From JANOAR01 sp031411235 (GTDB taxonomy: Bacteria; Verrucomicrobiota; Verrucomicrobiia; Verrucomicrobiales; Verrucomicrobiaceae), in assembly GCA_031411235.1 (NCBI GenBank), contig JANOAR010000241.1, positions 1-15,680 on the forward strand: 15,680 bases of DNA. Direction: 5' to 3'. The translations under genes were made by a program, and so were the position numbers. Under the pieces are notes generated by a model. That model had not been told where the DNA came from and did not search any database. It saw only the letters and a program-made list of their open reading frames with translations. Below are positions 1 through 6,424 of the stretch, piece by piece. The stretch's first letter is position 1; each line of letters starts with the position of its first letter.

Positions 1-94
1 ACGATGCAGCGCGGGCCGAGGTAGCTGATGTCGCCACCGGCACAGCGGGCGAGGGCTTCGTTCAGCGCGACTTCCGTTTCGAGCGTGATGCGGA
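1..94 (-). other. possible partial coding frame running off the left edge
   Basis: On the minus strand a stop-free frame overlaps the 3' end of the regulator gene and leaves the window. It reads RITLETEVALNEALARCAGG, then DISYLGPRCI. Composition and G/C-rich third positions look protein-coding. No ATG, GTG or TTG start was found close upstream in this frame; the nearest GTG lies well inside the regulator gene in a shadow-like, arginine-rich stretch. It could be the next gene of a leftward operon with an unusual start, or the original C-terminus of the regulator joined through a frameshift in the C-rich stretch near 95-105. The other minus frames are also open over these few bases, so coding is not established. 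Confidence 0.25.
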
Positions 95-304
95 GGGGGC
101 GGGCGCTGGCCGCTCGTGGGTAGCGATGACGCCGTCCAGCAGCGCGTTGAGCTGGGTTAGTGTGAAGGCTCGGGGAGTGGTTTCGTCGTTCTCCCACGCA
201 ATCAGTGTGCGCCTCGGCATCCCCCAGGCTGCTGCTGCCTGGCTCTGGCTGAGGCCCGCCAGCAGGCGCGCCAACTTCAACTTGTCTTTTAGCTCTTGGC
301 TCAT
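62..304 (-). CDS. small XRE/Cro-type helix-turn-helix transcriptional regulator
   Basis: An 80-residue protein with a helix-turn-helix over about residues 13-45: the GLSQSQAAAAWGMPRRTLIAWEND segment has the Cro/C1 pattern of a Q-A pair in the first helix, a turn glycine (G28) and a W-E pair after the recognition helix. The tail, residues 65-80, is basic and proline-rich (SRSKRKSR) and may add DNA contacts. It is divergent from the structural genes and shares the 305-496 control region with them, so it is a natural candidate to bind the palindromes there. It is too short to carry a cleavage or dimerisation domain like that of CI. Whether it represses lysis or late genes cannot be told from sequence. 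The family call is firm, the role is inferred. Confidence 0.8.
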   Translation of the reverse strand: MSQELKDKLKLARLLAGLSQSQAAAAWGMPRRTLIAWENDETTPRAFTLTQLNALLDGVIATHERPAPAPSASRSKRKSR

Positions 305-313
305 ATTCTTTCA

Positions 314-344
314 TCGGACTGATTGCCTCTCTTTTGTCGGATTG
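314..344. promoter_or_regulatory. candidate operator direct repeats beside the regulator start
   Basis: Two near-identical words, TCGGACTG (314-321) and TCGGATTG (337-344), lie 23 bp apart, about two helical turns, just upstream of the minus-strand regulator gene. A -10-like TACAAT is readable on the minus strand at 346-341, but no matching -35 was found. Autoregulatory binding by the adjacent regulator is an inference. Confidence 0.25.
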
Positions 345-356
345 TATCGGTTCACC

Positions 357-396
357 GCCCGGCAGGTGCTTGTAACACCTGCCGGGCAATTTTTTT
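357..396 (+). terminator. strong rho-independent terminator, rightward
   Basis: A perfect 12-bp stem, GCCCGGCAGGTG (357-368) with CACCTGCCGGGC (376-387), has a 7-nt loop and is followed by AA and seven T (390-396). It acts only on rightward transcription, because the opposite side has no T-run. No + strand gene lies upstream in the window. It therefore either stops read-through arriving from the left or attenuates a rightward leader, as tR' does in lambdoid phages. Confidence 0.85.
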
Positions 397-440
397 GGCA
401 TTGGTGCCAACGAAGCGAGATTATTCCAGTTGATGGAATA
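395..440 (+). promoter_or_regulatory. candidate rightward promoter with two palindromes
   Basis: TTGGCA (395-400), an 18-bp spacer and GATTAT (419-424) form a plausible sigma70 promoter just past the terminator. The start would be near 431, leaving a leader of about 66 nt before ATG 497. TTGGCA is also one arm of TTGGCA-ttgg-TGCCAA (395-410). The -10 overlaps a perfect palindrome, TATTCCA-gttga-TGGAATA (422-440), the layout expected of an operator. Promoter strength is unproven and the -10 matches at only four of six positions. Confidence 0.4.
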
Positions 441-496
441 GCGCAACAATTATTTTTGCCCGCATTGACATGCGCTGGCTTCGACAAGCCCATAAT

Positions 497-757
497 ATGG
501 CACCCCCCACCCCCACAACTTTAGCCGCCGTCAGTGATCGGGCCGCAGAGCTGCAGCTCACGATCCGCCATCCGAGCAACGGCGATCTCGTCGTCATTGG
601 CTGCGCTCCCAGTGCCAAGGCCGCGCTCACCACGCTCATCAAGTTCGCAAGCGATCTTGCGCTGAATGTCAAGTGGATGAACGACGGCACCCTCGTCTGC
701 CTCGGCCTGCCCACTCAGAAGCCCGCAGTGCCCCCCCTTAACCCTCCCCGCCATTGA
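497..757 (+). CDS. small phage protein of unknown function
   Basis: This encodes 86 residues starting MAPPTPTTLAAVSDRAAELQ. An upstream in-frame ATG at 470 would add nine residues (MRWLRQAHN) but lies inside a TTGACA word and gives an unnatural N-terminus, so 497 is preferred. The body has an alternating strand/helix pattern (LQLTIRHPSNGDLVVIG, a helix around LTTLIKFASDL, then VKWMNDGTLVCLG), which suggests a small alpha/beta fold. The tail is proline-rich (PAVPPLNPP). Its stop codon (755-757) lies inside the TTGACA upstream of the next gene, so the two are tightly coupled. It is the first gene after the control region. No function is recognised; the position before the gpW-like gene and portal suggests an early-head or packaging accessory. 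Confidence 0.6.
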   Translation: MAPPTPTTLAAVSDRAAELQLTIRHPSNGDLVVIGCAPSAKAALTTLIKFASDLALNVKWMNDGTLVCLGLPTQKPAVPPLNPPRH

Positions 758-759
758 CA
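754..759 (+). promoter_or_regulatory. TTGACA start-proximal motif
   Basis: TTGACA followed by a C-run lies 15 nt before ATG 775 and overlaps the stop codon of the preceding gene. A TTG start at 754 is formally possible, but ATG 775 fits the family better. It is one of a set of such motifs before start codons in this window. It cannot serve as a normal -35 for this gene, since the -10 would fall in the coding sequence. Confidence 0.4.
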
Positions 760-774
760 CCCCCCGGCCCATCA

Positions 775-1089
775 ATGGCCGACCTCCGCTCCGACATCAC
801 CCGCTGGCTTCTCAATGCCGAAGACGCCGCAGGCGATGACAAGCCCGCGCAGATCGCATGGCTGCGCACCCAGCGCATCGCCTACGCCGCCAAGGCAGGC
901 GATCTCGACTGGGAGATCACCAACGACTCCTTTGAAGGTGCCTCCACAGCAGGCCGCAGAGGCACCTCCAATCGTGCCGAGCACGACGCCATTGTCGGTG
1001 CCATCGACAAGCTCAAGGCCCAGCTCGGCACCGGCGGCAAGACACGAGGCACCATGCTCGGCTTCCGCATCAACCACATCACCGGCTGA
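775..1089 (+). CDS. small head protein, possibly gpW-like head-completion protein
   Basis: This encodes 104 residues, MADLRSDITRWLLNAEDAAG onward. A helical N-terminus is followed by a strand-turn region (GDLDWEITNDSFEGAS), a second helix (HDAIVGAIDKLKAQLG) and a short C-terminal strand (GTMLGFRINHI). In lambda, gpW (68 residues) closes the head, sits directly before the portal gene and has a comparable hairpin-plus-helix order. Here the gene ends 5 bp before the portal ATG. The gpW assignment therefore rests on position and rough secondary structure, not on a recognised motif. The protein is longer than gpW. Alternatives are a small terminase-associated or portal-accessory protein. No large terminase gene is present in this window. 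Confidence 0.45.
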   Translation: MADLRSDITRWLLNAEDAAGDDKPAQIAWLRTQRIAYAAKAGDLDWEITNDSFEGASTAGRRGTSNRAEHDAIVGAIDKLKAQLGTGGKTRGTMLGFRINHITG

Positions 1090-1094
1090 TTCTC

Positions 1095-2747
1095 ATGGCT
1101 TCCATTCTCACCCGCTTCAGCAGCGCCGTCGCCGCCTTCCGTGGCGATTCTACCCCGCCATCCTTCGAGATCGTGCGCACGGGCAATCTCGTTTCGCGCC
1201 CCACCAACAACGCCCCGCAGACACCCTTCGGCACCGGCGGCAATGGCATCACCAGCAACGCTGCGTTCACGCCCCGCCAGCTTCATCAGATGAAGCCGTA
1301 TGAACGGCGCGAGGCGATCAAGACAAGCCGCTGGTTGGACAATACGCTAGGACTTGTCGGCGCGCTCAACGACAACAGCGTCAGCTACGCCATCGGCAGC
1401 GGCATCGACAGCTATGCCGCCACCGGCGATCCCGACTTCGACCAATCCGCAGATCGCTTCGTCAAGACGCTCTTCGAGTCCCCCACCTTCGACGTCGCCG
1501 AGGAACAAAGCATGGCCGAGCTGCAATGCGTCGTCGCGCGCGGGATGCTGGTCGATGGCGATTGCGGAGCTGCCAAAATCCTCCAGCGCGATGCCCGAGG
1601 CAACGCTTCGATGGGGCCCCAAATCCAGCTCTTCACCAGCGATCAAATCGACAGCGGCAGCAGCATCTTCGGCTTCACGGGAGCAACCAACGAATGGCAA
1701 GAAGGCATCCGCCGCAACGCCGTAGGCAAGGCTATCACCTACCGCGTCGCCAAGGGCGACAGCCGCTTCATCACCGCCCCCTCGGGCTACTGGGATTATC
1801 GCAGCGAGGACTTCATGCTGATCCTCGATCGCAAGCGCATCCAACTCAGTCGCGGCATCCCGTGGTGCCACCGTGCGCAGCGCAGTGGCCAGAGCATGAT
1901 GAATCTCGGCGCACTGGAAGAAGCCGCTGCCCACATCAATGCCTTGTTCGCCGCGATCATCACCACCCCGACCGGCGAGACGCCCGAGGCATTGGAATCC
2001 TTCATCATGGATTCCTTCGGCACAGGCACCACCGAGAACGCCGATGGCACCACCGAACAGAAGGCCGTGCTGCACCGCTACGTCGAGATGATGGGCGGCG
2101 CGAAAGTCCCCGTGTTCGCCGAAGGCACCAAGCTCGAAGCCTACAACAGCAATCGCCCCAGCACCGTGTTCAGCGGGCACATGGATTACCTGGTCACCAT
2201 GATCAGCCTCAGCTATGGCATCCCGCCCAGCTTCATATGGGCCGCAGTCGGCGCAGGTCGCGGCCCCGACATCCGCATGACGCTGGCCCAGGCGAGCTGG
2301 TATTTTAACCGCTTGCTGCTCATCATCGTTCGGCGCTTCGTCAAGCCGACGCGCGACTGGGTGCTGCAATACGGCATCCTCACCGGCCAGATCAACGGCG
2401 GCAGAGTCCCGCGCAACGGCGCGGACTACCGCACCGCCACCTTCCACGGCCCGCGCGACATCACCATCGACGAGCGATACTATCACCGCACCTGGCTCGA
2501 CCGCCTCGCCGATGGCAAAGGCACCGAGGAAGAATATTTTTCATTGCAAGGCCTCAACGCTGACACCCAAGCCCGCAAGCGCATCACCGAGATCGCTAAC
2601 CGCAAAAAGTGGTGCGCGGCAGCCGGGATCGCCTACCACGGCGACTACGTGAAGAGCGCCCCCGGCACCGACCTCGGCAACGCCAATGCCCCCACCGACC
2701 CCGATGAGGAAGAGCAGAAGCAAGCGCTCCTCGATGCCGCTGCGTAA
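1095..2747 (+). CDS. phage portal protein, lambda gpB family
   Basis: A 550-residue protein, close to lambda gpB (533). Portal dodecamers form the unique head vertex through which the packaging motor loads DNA and to which the tail joins. Family-like features are an N-terminal region with the order SYAIGSGIDSYA (about 95-106) then DFDQSADRFVKTLFE; the helical stretch AELQCVVARGMLVDGDCGAA (about 143-162), where portals of this family have a Gly-Asp/Glu turn; IPWCHRAQRSGQSMMNLGAL (about 255-274); and a long helical segment with FIWAAVGAGRGPDIRMTLAQ then YFNRLLLIIVRRFVKPTRDW (about 378-420). The acidic C-terminus (DPDEEEQKQALLDAAA) is typical of portals. The start ATG is preceded by TGATTCTC with no Shine-Dalgarno. 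Family confidence is good; residue positions are approximate. Confidence 0.85.
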   Translation: MASILTRFSSAVAAFRGDSTPPSFEIVRTGNLVSRPTNNAPQTPFGTGGNGITSNAAFTPRQLHQMKPYERREAIKTSRWLDNTLGLVGALNDNSVSYAIGSGIDSYAATGDPDFDQSADRFVKTLFESPTFDVAEEQSMAELQCVVARGMLVDGDCGAAKILQRDARGNASMGPQIQLFTSDQIDSGSSIFGFTGATNEWQEGIRRNAVGKAITYRVAKGDSRFITAPSGYWDYRSEDFMLILDRKRIQLSRGIPWCHRAQRSGQSMMNLGALEEAAAHINALFAAIITTPTGETPEALESFIMDSFGTGTTENADGTTEQKAVLHRYVEMMGGAKVPVFAEGTKLEAYNSNRPSTVFSGHMDYLVTMISLSYGIPPSFIWAAVGAGRGPDIRMTLAQASWYFNRLLLIIVRRFVKPTRDWVLQYGILTGQINGGRVPRNGADYRTATFHGPRDITIDERYYHRTWLDRLADGKGTEEEYFSLQGLNADTQARKRITEIANRKKWCAAAGIAYHGDYVKSAPGTDLGNANAPTDPDEEEQKQALLDAAA

Positions 2748-2748
2748 C

Positions 2749-2774
2749 ATCGACCGTCAACGTTGACGGTCGAT
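2749..2774. repeat. perfect 26-bp palindrome after the portal stop
   Basis: ATCGACCGTCAAC (2749-2761) is followed directly by its reverse complement GTTGACGGTCGAT (2762-2774). It begins one base past the portal stop codon. With no loop it is better explained as a dimeric protein-binding site than as an RNA hairpin, although the RNA could fold with a small loop. No T-run follows. Its centre contains GTTGAC, the same core as the start-proximal TTGACA motifs. Confidence 0.7.
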
Positions 2775-2784
2775 AAACAAGCCC

Positions 2785-2818
2785 GCCGTCTTTGTGTTGG
2801 CTCCAACATAAAGACGGC
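2785..2818 (+). terminator. long hairpin between portal and protease genes
   Basis: GCCGTCTTTGTGTTGG (2785-2800) pairs with CCAACATAAAGACGGC (2803-2818) with one G.T wobble and a minimal loop, giving about a 15-bp stem. Only two T follow, so it is not a canonical intrinsic terminator. It could be a weak terminator, an RNA-processing or stabilising hairpin separating portal from the more abundant products, or a degenerate element. The structure itself is certain; the function is not. Confidence 0.5.
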
Positions 2819-2827
2819 TTGGCGGCA

Positions 2828-2841
2828 TTGACACCCGCGTG
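2828..2841 (+). promoter_or_regulatory. TTGACA plus CCCGCGTG leader before the protease start
   Basis: TTGACA (2828-2833) is followed at once by CCCGCGTG (2834-2841) and then 5 nt to ATG 2847. No Shine-Dalgarno is present. The same composite occurs at 9060-9074, 4 nt from its ATG. Confidence 0.45.
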
Positions 2842-2846
2842 GCCTC

Positions 2847-4058
2847 ATGCCCCGCAAGCCCATCAATCGCGCCCACCGCCTCCCCGCTACATCCACGCAT
2901 CAACGTTGGTTCGACATCACCAACAATACCGCGACACCAGGCACCGCAGAGATTCGCCTGCGTGGTTACATCGGCGAAGCAACCACGCGGGAGAACTGGC
3001 GCACTGGCCAGCAAGAGCCTAACCCCGATGGAGCAGGCACCTTGGGCGAATTCGAGGCCGCACTCATCGCGCTGGGCGACGTGCAAAACCTCACGCTCTC
3101 GATCTTCTCCGAAGGCGGCGACGTCTTCACCGGCATGGCCATCCACAATGTTCTGATGCGCCATCCTGCCAACAAAATTTGCATCATTGATGGCATCTGC
3201 GCGAGCGCCGCTACGTATCCCGCGATGGCTTGCCAGGAGATTCGTATCCCGGCCAATGCGTGGATGATGATTCACGGCAGCAGCCTCTGCATCTGTGGCA
3301 ACGCCGCCGAGCTTCGCGACGCCGCAGACCAACTCGACAGCATCGACAGCACACTGGTCAATCTCTACGTCGCCCGCACAGGCAAGAGCGAAGACGAAGT
3401 CCGCGCCATGCTCGCTACCGACACCTGGATGAACGGCAGCGAAGCCGTCGAGAATGGCTTTGCCGATACCGCGCTGGCGGCACTGCAAAACATGGCCGCA
3501 CGAGCAGGCACCTTGCAGCCCAGCAACGTCGCCATGCTGCGCAATGCGCCTGCCGAAGCCCTCGCCCTCTTTGACATGCGCAACCCATCACCCGCCAACG
3601 CGAACACCGCACCCACACCCACCATGATCCGCCGTAACGCACCCCTCATGACTCCCGCCGATGCAGGCGGTGCCGTCTCCCCACCAGCCGCACCCGCCGC
3701 TGTCACGCCACCCGCCAACGCTGCCGTTGTTGTGCCGCCCGTCGTCACGCCACCCGCAGCAGTCCCCGCCGCCGCGACCCCCACCAATGCCGCCCCGAGC
3801 TTCAGCTTGGCCGACATCACCACGGCCATCACAGGCGTGGTCAAGGCAGCCGTCGCGCCGCTGCAAGAGCGGCTTGCTATCGTCGAAGGCCAACGCGCCG
3901 CAGGCATTAGCCCCGCCAATCTCGCGGGTGCCGCTCCCGCCACCGGCGTCACCCCGCCCGAGGCTCCGAAGACTCTCGACATCAAAAACATGAGCGCAAT
4001 GCAGCTCATCAACTTGGGCCGCAAACAGGCCAAACCAACGATCAGCGTCGAAGCCTGA
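2847..4058 (+). CDS. ClpP-type prohead maturation protease with scaffold-like C-terminus
   Basis: A 403-residue protein. The N-terminal ~210 residues are a ClpP/S49-like serine protease: SEGGD at 88-92 (oxyanion glycines), nucleophile S120 in GICASAA, H143 in WMMIHG, and the family block DTWMNGSEAVENGFAD (192-207). Such proteases trim scaffold and capsid proteins inside the prohead. Residues ~250-320 are Ala/Pro-rich and low-complexity, followed by a helical stretch (FSLADITTAITGVVKAAVAP, EERLAIVEG-like) and a C-terminal helix. That matches the lambda C/Nu3 arrangement, where the scaffold is the C-terminal part of the protease gene and is also made from an internal start. An internal ATG at 3624 (MIRRNAPLM) could play that role; this is inferred. 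The gene lies directly before the major capsid gene. Confidence 0.85.
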   Translation: MPRKPINRAHRLPATSTHQRWFDITNNTATPGTAEIRLRGYIGEATTRENWRTGQQEPNPDGAGTLGEFEAALIALGDVQNLTLSIFSEGGDVFTGMAIHNVLMRHPANKICIIDGICASAATYPAMACQEIRIPANAWMMIHGSSLCICGNAAELRDAADQLDSIDSTLVNLYVARTGKSEDEVRAMLATDTWMNGSEAVENGFADTALAALQNMAARAGTLQPSNVAMLRNAPAEALALFDMRNPSPANANTAPTPTMIRRNAPLMTPADAGGAVSPPAAPAAVTPPANAAVVVPPVVTPPAAVPAAATPTNAAPSFSLADITTAITGVVKAAVAPLQERLAIVEGQRAAGISPANLAGAAPATGVTPPEAPKTLDIKNMSAMQLINLGRKQAKPTISVEA

Positions 4059-4098
4059 TCCTCACCCCCATCAACCCCCTCGCCCAGCCTCACCCACT

Positions 4099-5178
4099 AT
4101 GCCCACCGCCGTCCAAATCGCCCAAGGCCGTCAAATTCCCCTCACCGCTGGCCTCTTTATGGCCTTCGTCTCCAACTCCCCCACTCTACAGGCTATTGAT
4201 GCTCGCACCGCTCGCGGTCGCGACTTCCTCAGCCTTGTCGCCACGGGTCTGCCCTCGGTGAAGACCTTCGCTAAATACAACGACGGCTTCACGCCTGCCG
4301 AGGCGGGCTTCACCCTTCGTCGTTTCGAGATGGCCTTCCTCGGCGGTCAAATTCGCGCCGAGCGAGACGCCGCGCGTGTCTGGAATGAGGAGCACGTGGC
4401 TTCCGGTTATACTTGGTTCGATCTCCAGACGATGCTCAACTTCCGTGCCCACGGCGAGAACATCAACCGCCAGATCTATGTCGGCGGCGATGCCGATGCC
4501 GATGGGTTCCCAGGCTTCAATCAAGTCACGCCCTTCACCTCGTCTCTAGTCATGGCCGCTGGCGACATCCCCGCCGAGTCGCGCTTTGCAAAAACCGTCA
4601 TCAATGCCGCTGGCACCACCGATGGCCAGGCGACTTCCGTGTATGCCTGGATCGAAGGCGAACTCGACGTCCAACTCGTCATCGGTAACGACCTGGGTAA
4701 CCCGCAGAGCGAACTCTTCCAGCTCTCCGAGATGGTCACCTCCAACGAAGCGCCCAACCCCGCGACGCCTACCAAGAAGAGCTTGCACGACGTGCAGCAG
4801 TTCAGCGGGCACATGGCCCTCGCTATCAGCGGCTTCAACCAGGTTGCCAACAGCGTTGTGCCGACTCAATACAGCGTGCGGCGCATCGCCAACCTCACCA
4901 AGGACAGCGGCAAAGGTCTCACCGACGCCCTCATGCAGCAGCTCTCGACGAGCTTTGGCAACACCAAGCGCCCCACGCGCTTCGCGATGAGCACCCGCTC
5001 CGGCGATCAGCTTGCCCGGTCCCGCAGCAGCGTCGCCGTGCTCAACGTCAATATGGGGCCTGGAGCCGCCGCTCAGCAGAGCTTCAACACCGCCCCGCCG
5101 CCTCCAGACAACTGGAATGGCATCCCCATCATCTACGACGACTTCGCTATCGATGCCGATGGCAACATCGAGTCCTAA
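4099..5178 (+). CDS. major capsid protein (probable HK97 fold)
   Basis: A 359-residue protein following the protease/scaffold gene at 40 bp, the position of lambda E (341 residues). It is predicted to form the icosahedral shell. Visible traits are an N-terminal helical region, a strand-rich middle with the FTPAEAGFTLRRFEMAFLGG motif (about 64-83), a long helix around WNEEHVASGYTWFDLQTMLN (about 98-117), and a C-terminal NGIPIIYDDFAIDADGN segment resembling the GxPvixddy ending common in HK97-fold capsid proteins. The N-terminus is not long and charged, in line with a separate scaffold function in the upstream gene. The leader is pyrimidine-rich (CCTCACCCACT) with no Shine-Dalgarno. The call rests on context plus the C-terminal motif; the exact capsid subfamily is not resolved. 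Confidence 0.75.
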   Translation: MPTAVQIAQGRQIPLTAGLFMAFVSNSPTLQAIDARTARGRDFLSLVATGLPSVKTFAKYNDGFTPAEAGFTLRRFEMAFLGGQIRAERDAARVWNEEHVASGYTWFDLQTMLNFRAHGENINRQIYVGGDADADGFPGFNQVTPFTSSLVMAAGDIPAESRFAKTVINAAGTTDGQATSVYAWIEGELDVQLVIGNDLGNPQSELFQLSEMVTSNEAPNPATPTKKSLHDVQQFSGHMALAISGFNQVANSVVPTQYSVRRIANLTKDSGKGLTDALMQQLSTSFGNTKRPTRFAMSTRSGDQLARSRSSVAVLNVNMGPGAAAQQSFNTAPPPPDNWNGIPIIYDDFAIDADGNIES

Positions 5179-5216
5179 ACCCTGAGATCAAGCCACGTTC
5201 AGCCCCTTCGCTCACC

Positions 5217-5615
5217 ATGATTAAAGACGCCCTTCTTACACGCACCAAGGCTCTCCCCGCCGCTGGAGCCTCAGCCCTCACCGATGTCATCGACTTCGGC
5301 TCCGTCCAGCCCTTTGGTGGCGTGTTGACGCCGCTCAAAATCACCATCACGGTGCCAGCCTTGCCAAGCCTGGCCGACACCAAAAACGCCACCTTCGAGC
5401 TTGTCGATTGTGCCACGGAAGACGGCAGCTACGTCGCTGTAGAAACCACCGGCAGCATGAAGGTCACAGGTGTGAGCACCAATGGAGCCTCAGCAAAAAA
5501 CTGGGAACTCTACGTCCCACCCTGCATCCGCCGCTACGCCAAGGTGAAATGCACCGTGGAGGCCAGCGGTGGCACCAACACCGCCAAGGAATTCACCGTC
5601 GAATTCGCTGGCTAA
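5217..5615 (+). CDS. probable capsid cement/decoration protein (Bbp16-like)
   Basis: A 132-residue, almost all-beta protein starting MIKDALLTRTKALPAAGAS. The N-terminal segment leading to a TDVIDFG strand, the later ITITVPALPSLAD strand, the FELVDCATEDGSYVAVETTG repeat-like strand pair and the PPCIRRYAKVKCTVEA strand near the end all recall small phage structural proteins of the Bbp16 capsid cement type. Such proteins stabilise mature capsids at three-fold or quasi-three-fold sites. The position directly after the major capsid gene fits; in lambda the decoration protein D lies before it, so the order differs. Family membership is from memory of the pattern and should be treated as likely rather than certain. 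Confidence 0.55.
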   Translation: MIKDALLTRTKALPAAGASALTDVIDFGSVQPFGGVLTPLKITITVPALPSLADTKNATFELVDCATEDGSYVAVETTGSMKVTGVSTNGASAKNWELYVPPCIRRYAKVKCTVEASGGTNTAKEFTVEFAG

Positions 5616-5654
5616 TCGGTAGCCTGCGCAACATCAGCCCCCACCCAACTTATT

Positions 5655-5999
5655 ATGCCCCAAGCCCAAGCCTTACGTCACCAGCGCAACAAAGAGCCGC
5701 AACGCTACGACATCCTCACCACCCACAAGGATGGCAGCGTTGATCTCGGGCTCGACGGCAAGCTCGTCATCTCGCACTGTAAAGTCAGCACCGAGCCACA
5801 GCCCGGCACCTGCACTCCCATCGGCCTCACGAAAGCCGAGAAGGCCGAAGCCGCTGCCGCAAAGAAGGCCGCATCCGCCGCCGCCAAAGCCGCTGCGCTC
5901 GCCGCAGGCAAGCCCGCCCCACCGGAAGAGCCCGAGTCGTCGGAAGATGACAAGGACGAAGAAGGTGATGACGAAGCCGAAGAAAAAGCTCAGTCGTAA
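5655..5999 (+). CDS. small structural-region protein with Ala/Lys helix and acidic tail
   Basis: A 114-residue protein in three zones. Residues 1-60 are a short beta-rich domain (RYDILTTHKDGSVDLGLDGK, LVISHCKV). Residues ~60-88 are an alanine/lysine helix (KAEKAEAAAAKKAASAAAKA). Residues ~90-114 form a strongly acidic, disordered tail (SSEDDKDEEGDDEAEEKAQS). It follows the cement protein gene and precedes a terminator-like hairpin, so it is the last gene of the head block. No family is recognised. A head fibre, a second decoration protein or a capsid-interior protein are all possible. The Ala/Glu/Asp richness is extreme compared with its neighbours and could inflate false similarity in searches. 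Confidence 0.6.
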   Translation: MPQAQALRHQRNKEPQRYDILTTHKDGSVDLGLDGKLVISHCKVSTEPQPGTCTPIGLTKAEKAEAAAAKKAASAAAKAAALAAGKPAPPEEPESSEDDKDEEGDDEAEEKAQS

Positions 6000-6054
6000 T
6001 CCAGCGCTCTCGCACCCCTTTCCATCACGCCTTGTCCCTCGTGTTGGTTGCCCT

Positions 6055-6095
6055 GAAGCCGTCGCAGCCTTGTTACCTGCGACGGCTTCTTCATT
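6055..6095 (+). terminator. intrinsic-terminator-like hairpin at the head/neck junction
   Basis: A perfect 13-bp stem, GAAGCCGTCGCAG (6055-6067) with CTGCGACGGCTTC (6077-6089), has a 9-nt loop and is followed by TTCATT. The tail is T-rich but interrupted, so partial termination is more likely than full. It separates the capsid genes from the connector genes. Confidence 0.65.
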
Positions 6096-6106
6096 CCTAA
6101 CTTCCG

Positions 6107-6418
6107 ATGAACCCCGCCGCCCTCTCCGACTTCCGCCGTCAGGCATTGCCTGTGCGCGAGGCCCTGCGCCCCGGCAGCATCACCCTCGGCGGCATCAGCT
6201 ACGACGGCGCACTGAGCATCCGGAGCGAGCCCATCACCAACGAAGATGGCGGGCAACGCATGGGCGACGTGCTCACCTTCCGCTTGCCGAAGAGCCGCCT
6301 CGCCACCCAGCCCGCCGAGCGTGCCACCCTCACCAGCCAGGGCAAGACCTGGATCATCAACACGGTCGGCGGCAAAGAGCTGTGGGCCGCCGAGTGGATC
6401 ATCAAAGCCATCCAATAA
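6107..6418 (+). CDS. head-tail connector candidate (gpFII-like position)
   Basis: A 103-residue protein. After a helical N-terminus (LSDFRRQALPVREAL) the rest is beta-rich: SITLGGISYDGALSIRSEP, MGDVLTFRLPKSRL, RATLTSQGKTWIINTVGG and AAEWIIKAIQ. A short beta-barrel whose last third carries a T-x-x-x-G-K-T-W-x-I strand is what small head-tail joining proteins such as lambda gpFII (117 residues) look like, and the location between capsid and tail genes agrees. No decisive motif is visible. Start chosen at ATG 6107, 18 bp after the hairpin stem. A gap of only 6 bp to the next gene indicates co-translation. Confidence 0.45.
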   Translation: MNPAALSDFRRQALPVREALRPGSITLGGISYDGALSIRSEPITNEDGGQRMGDVLTFRLPKSRLATQPAERATLTSQGKTWIINTVGGKELWAAEWIIKAIQ

Positions 6419-6424
6419 CGCATC

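Noticed and set aside
470..496. ATG 470 as start of the first + strand gene
   Set aside because: The added MRWLRQAHN lies in the control region inside a TTGACATG word; ATG 497 gives a better start.
465..496. TTGACA with CATAAT (491-496) as a sigma70 promoter
   Set aside because: Spacing is 20 bp and the -10 abuts ATG 497; other TTGACA copies also lack a -10, so the motif is better treated as a start-proximal element.
754..774. TTG start at 754 for the gpW-like gene
   Set aside because: It uses the TTGACA motif and adds only seven low-complexity residues (MTPPGPS); ATG 775 gives a normal helical N-terminus.
1347..2486. Long minus-strand open frame (379 codons) opposite the portal gene
   Set aside because: It mirrors the strongly biased portal gene; its translation is a Gly/Ala/Asp/Val mix with no recognisable motif, and both neighbours are + strand genes.
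5611..5625. GGCTA-atcgg-TAGCC hairpin after the cement gene
   Set aside because: Only 5 bp with no T-run, which is expected often by chance in GC-rich DNA.
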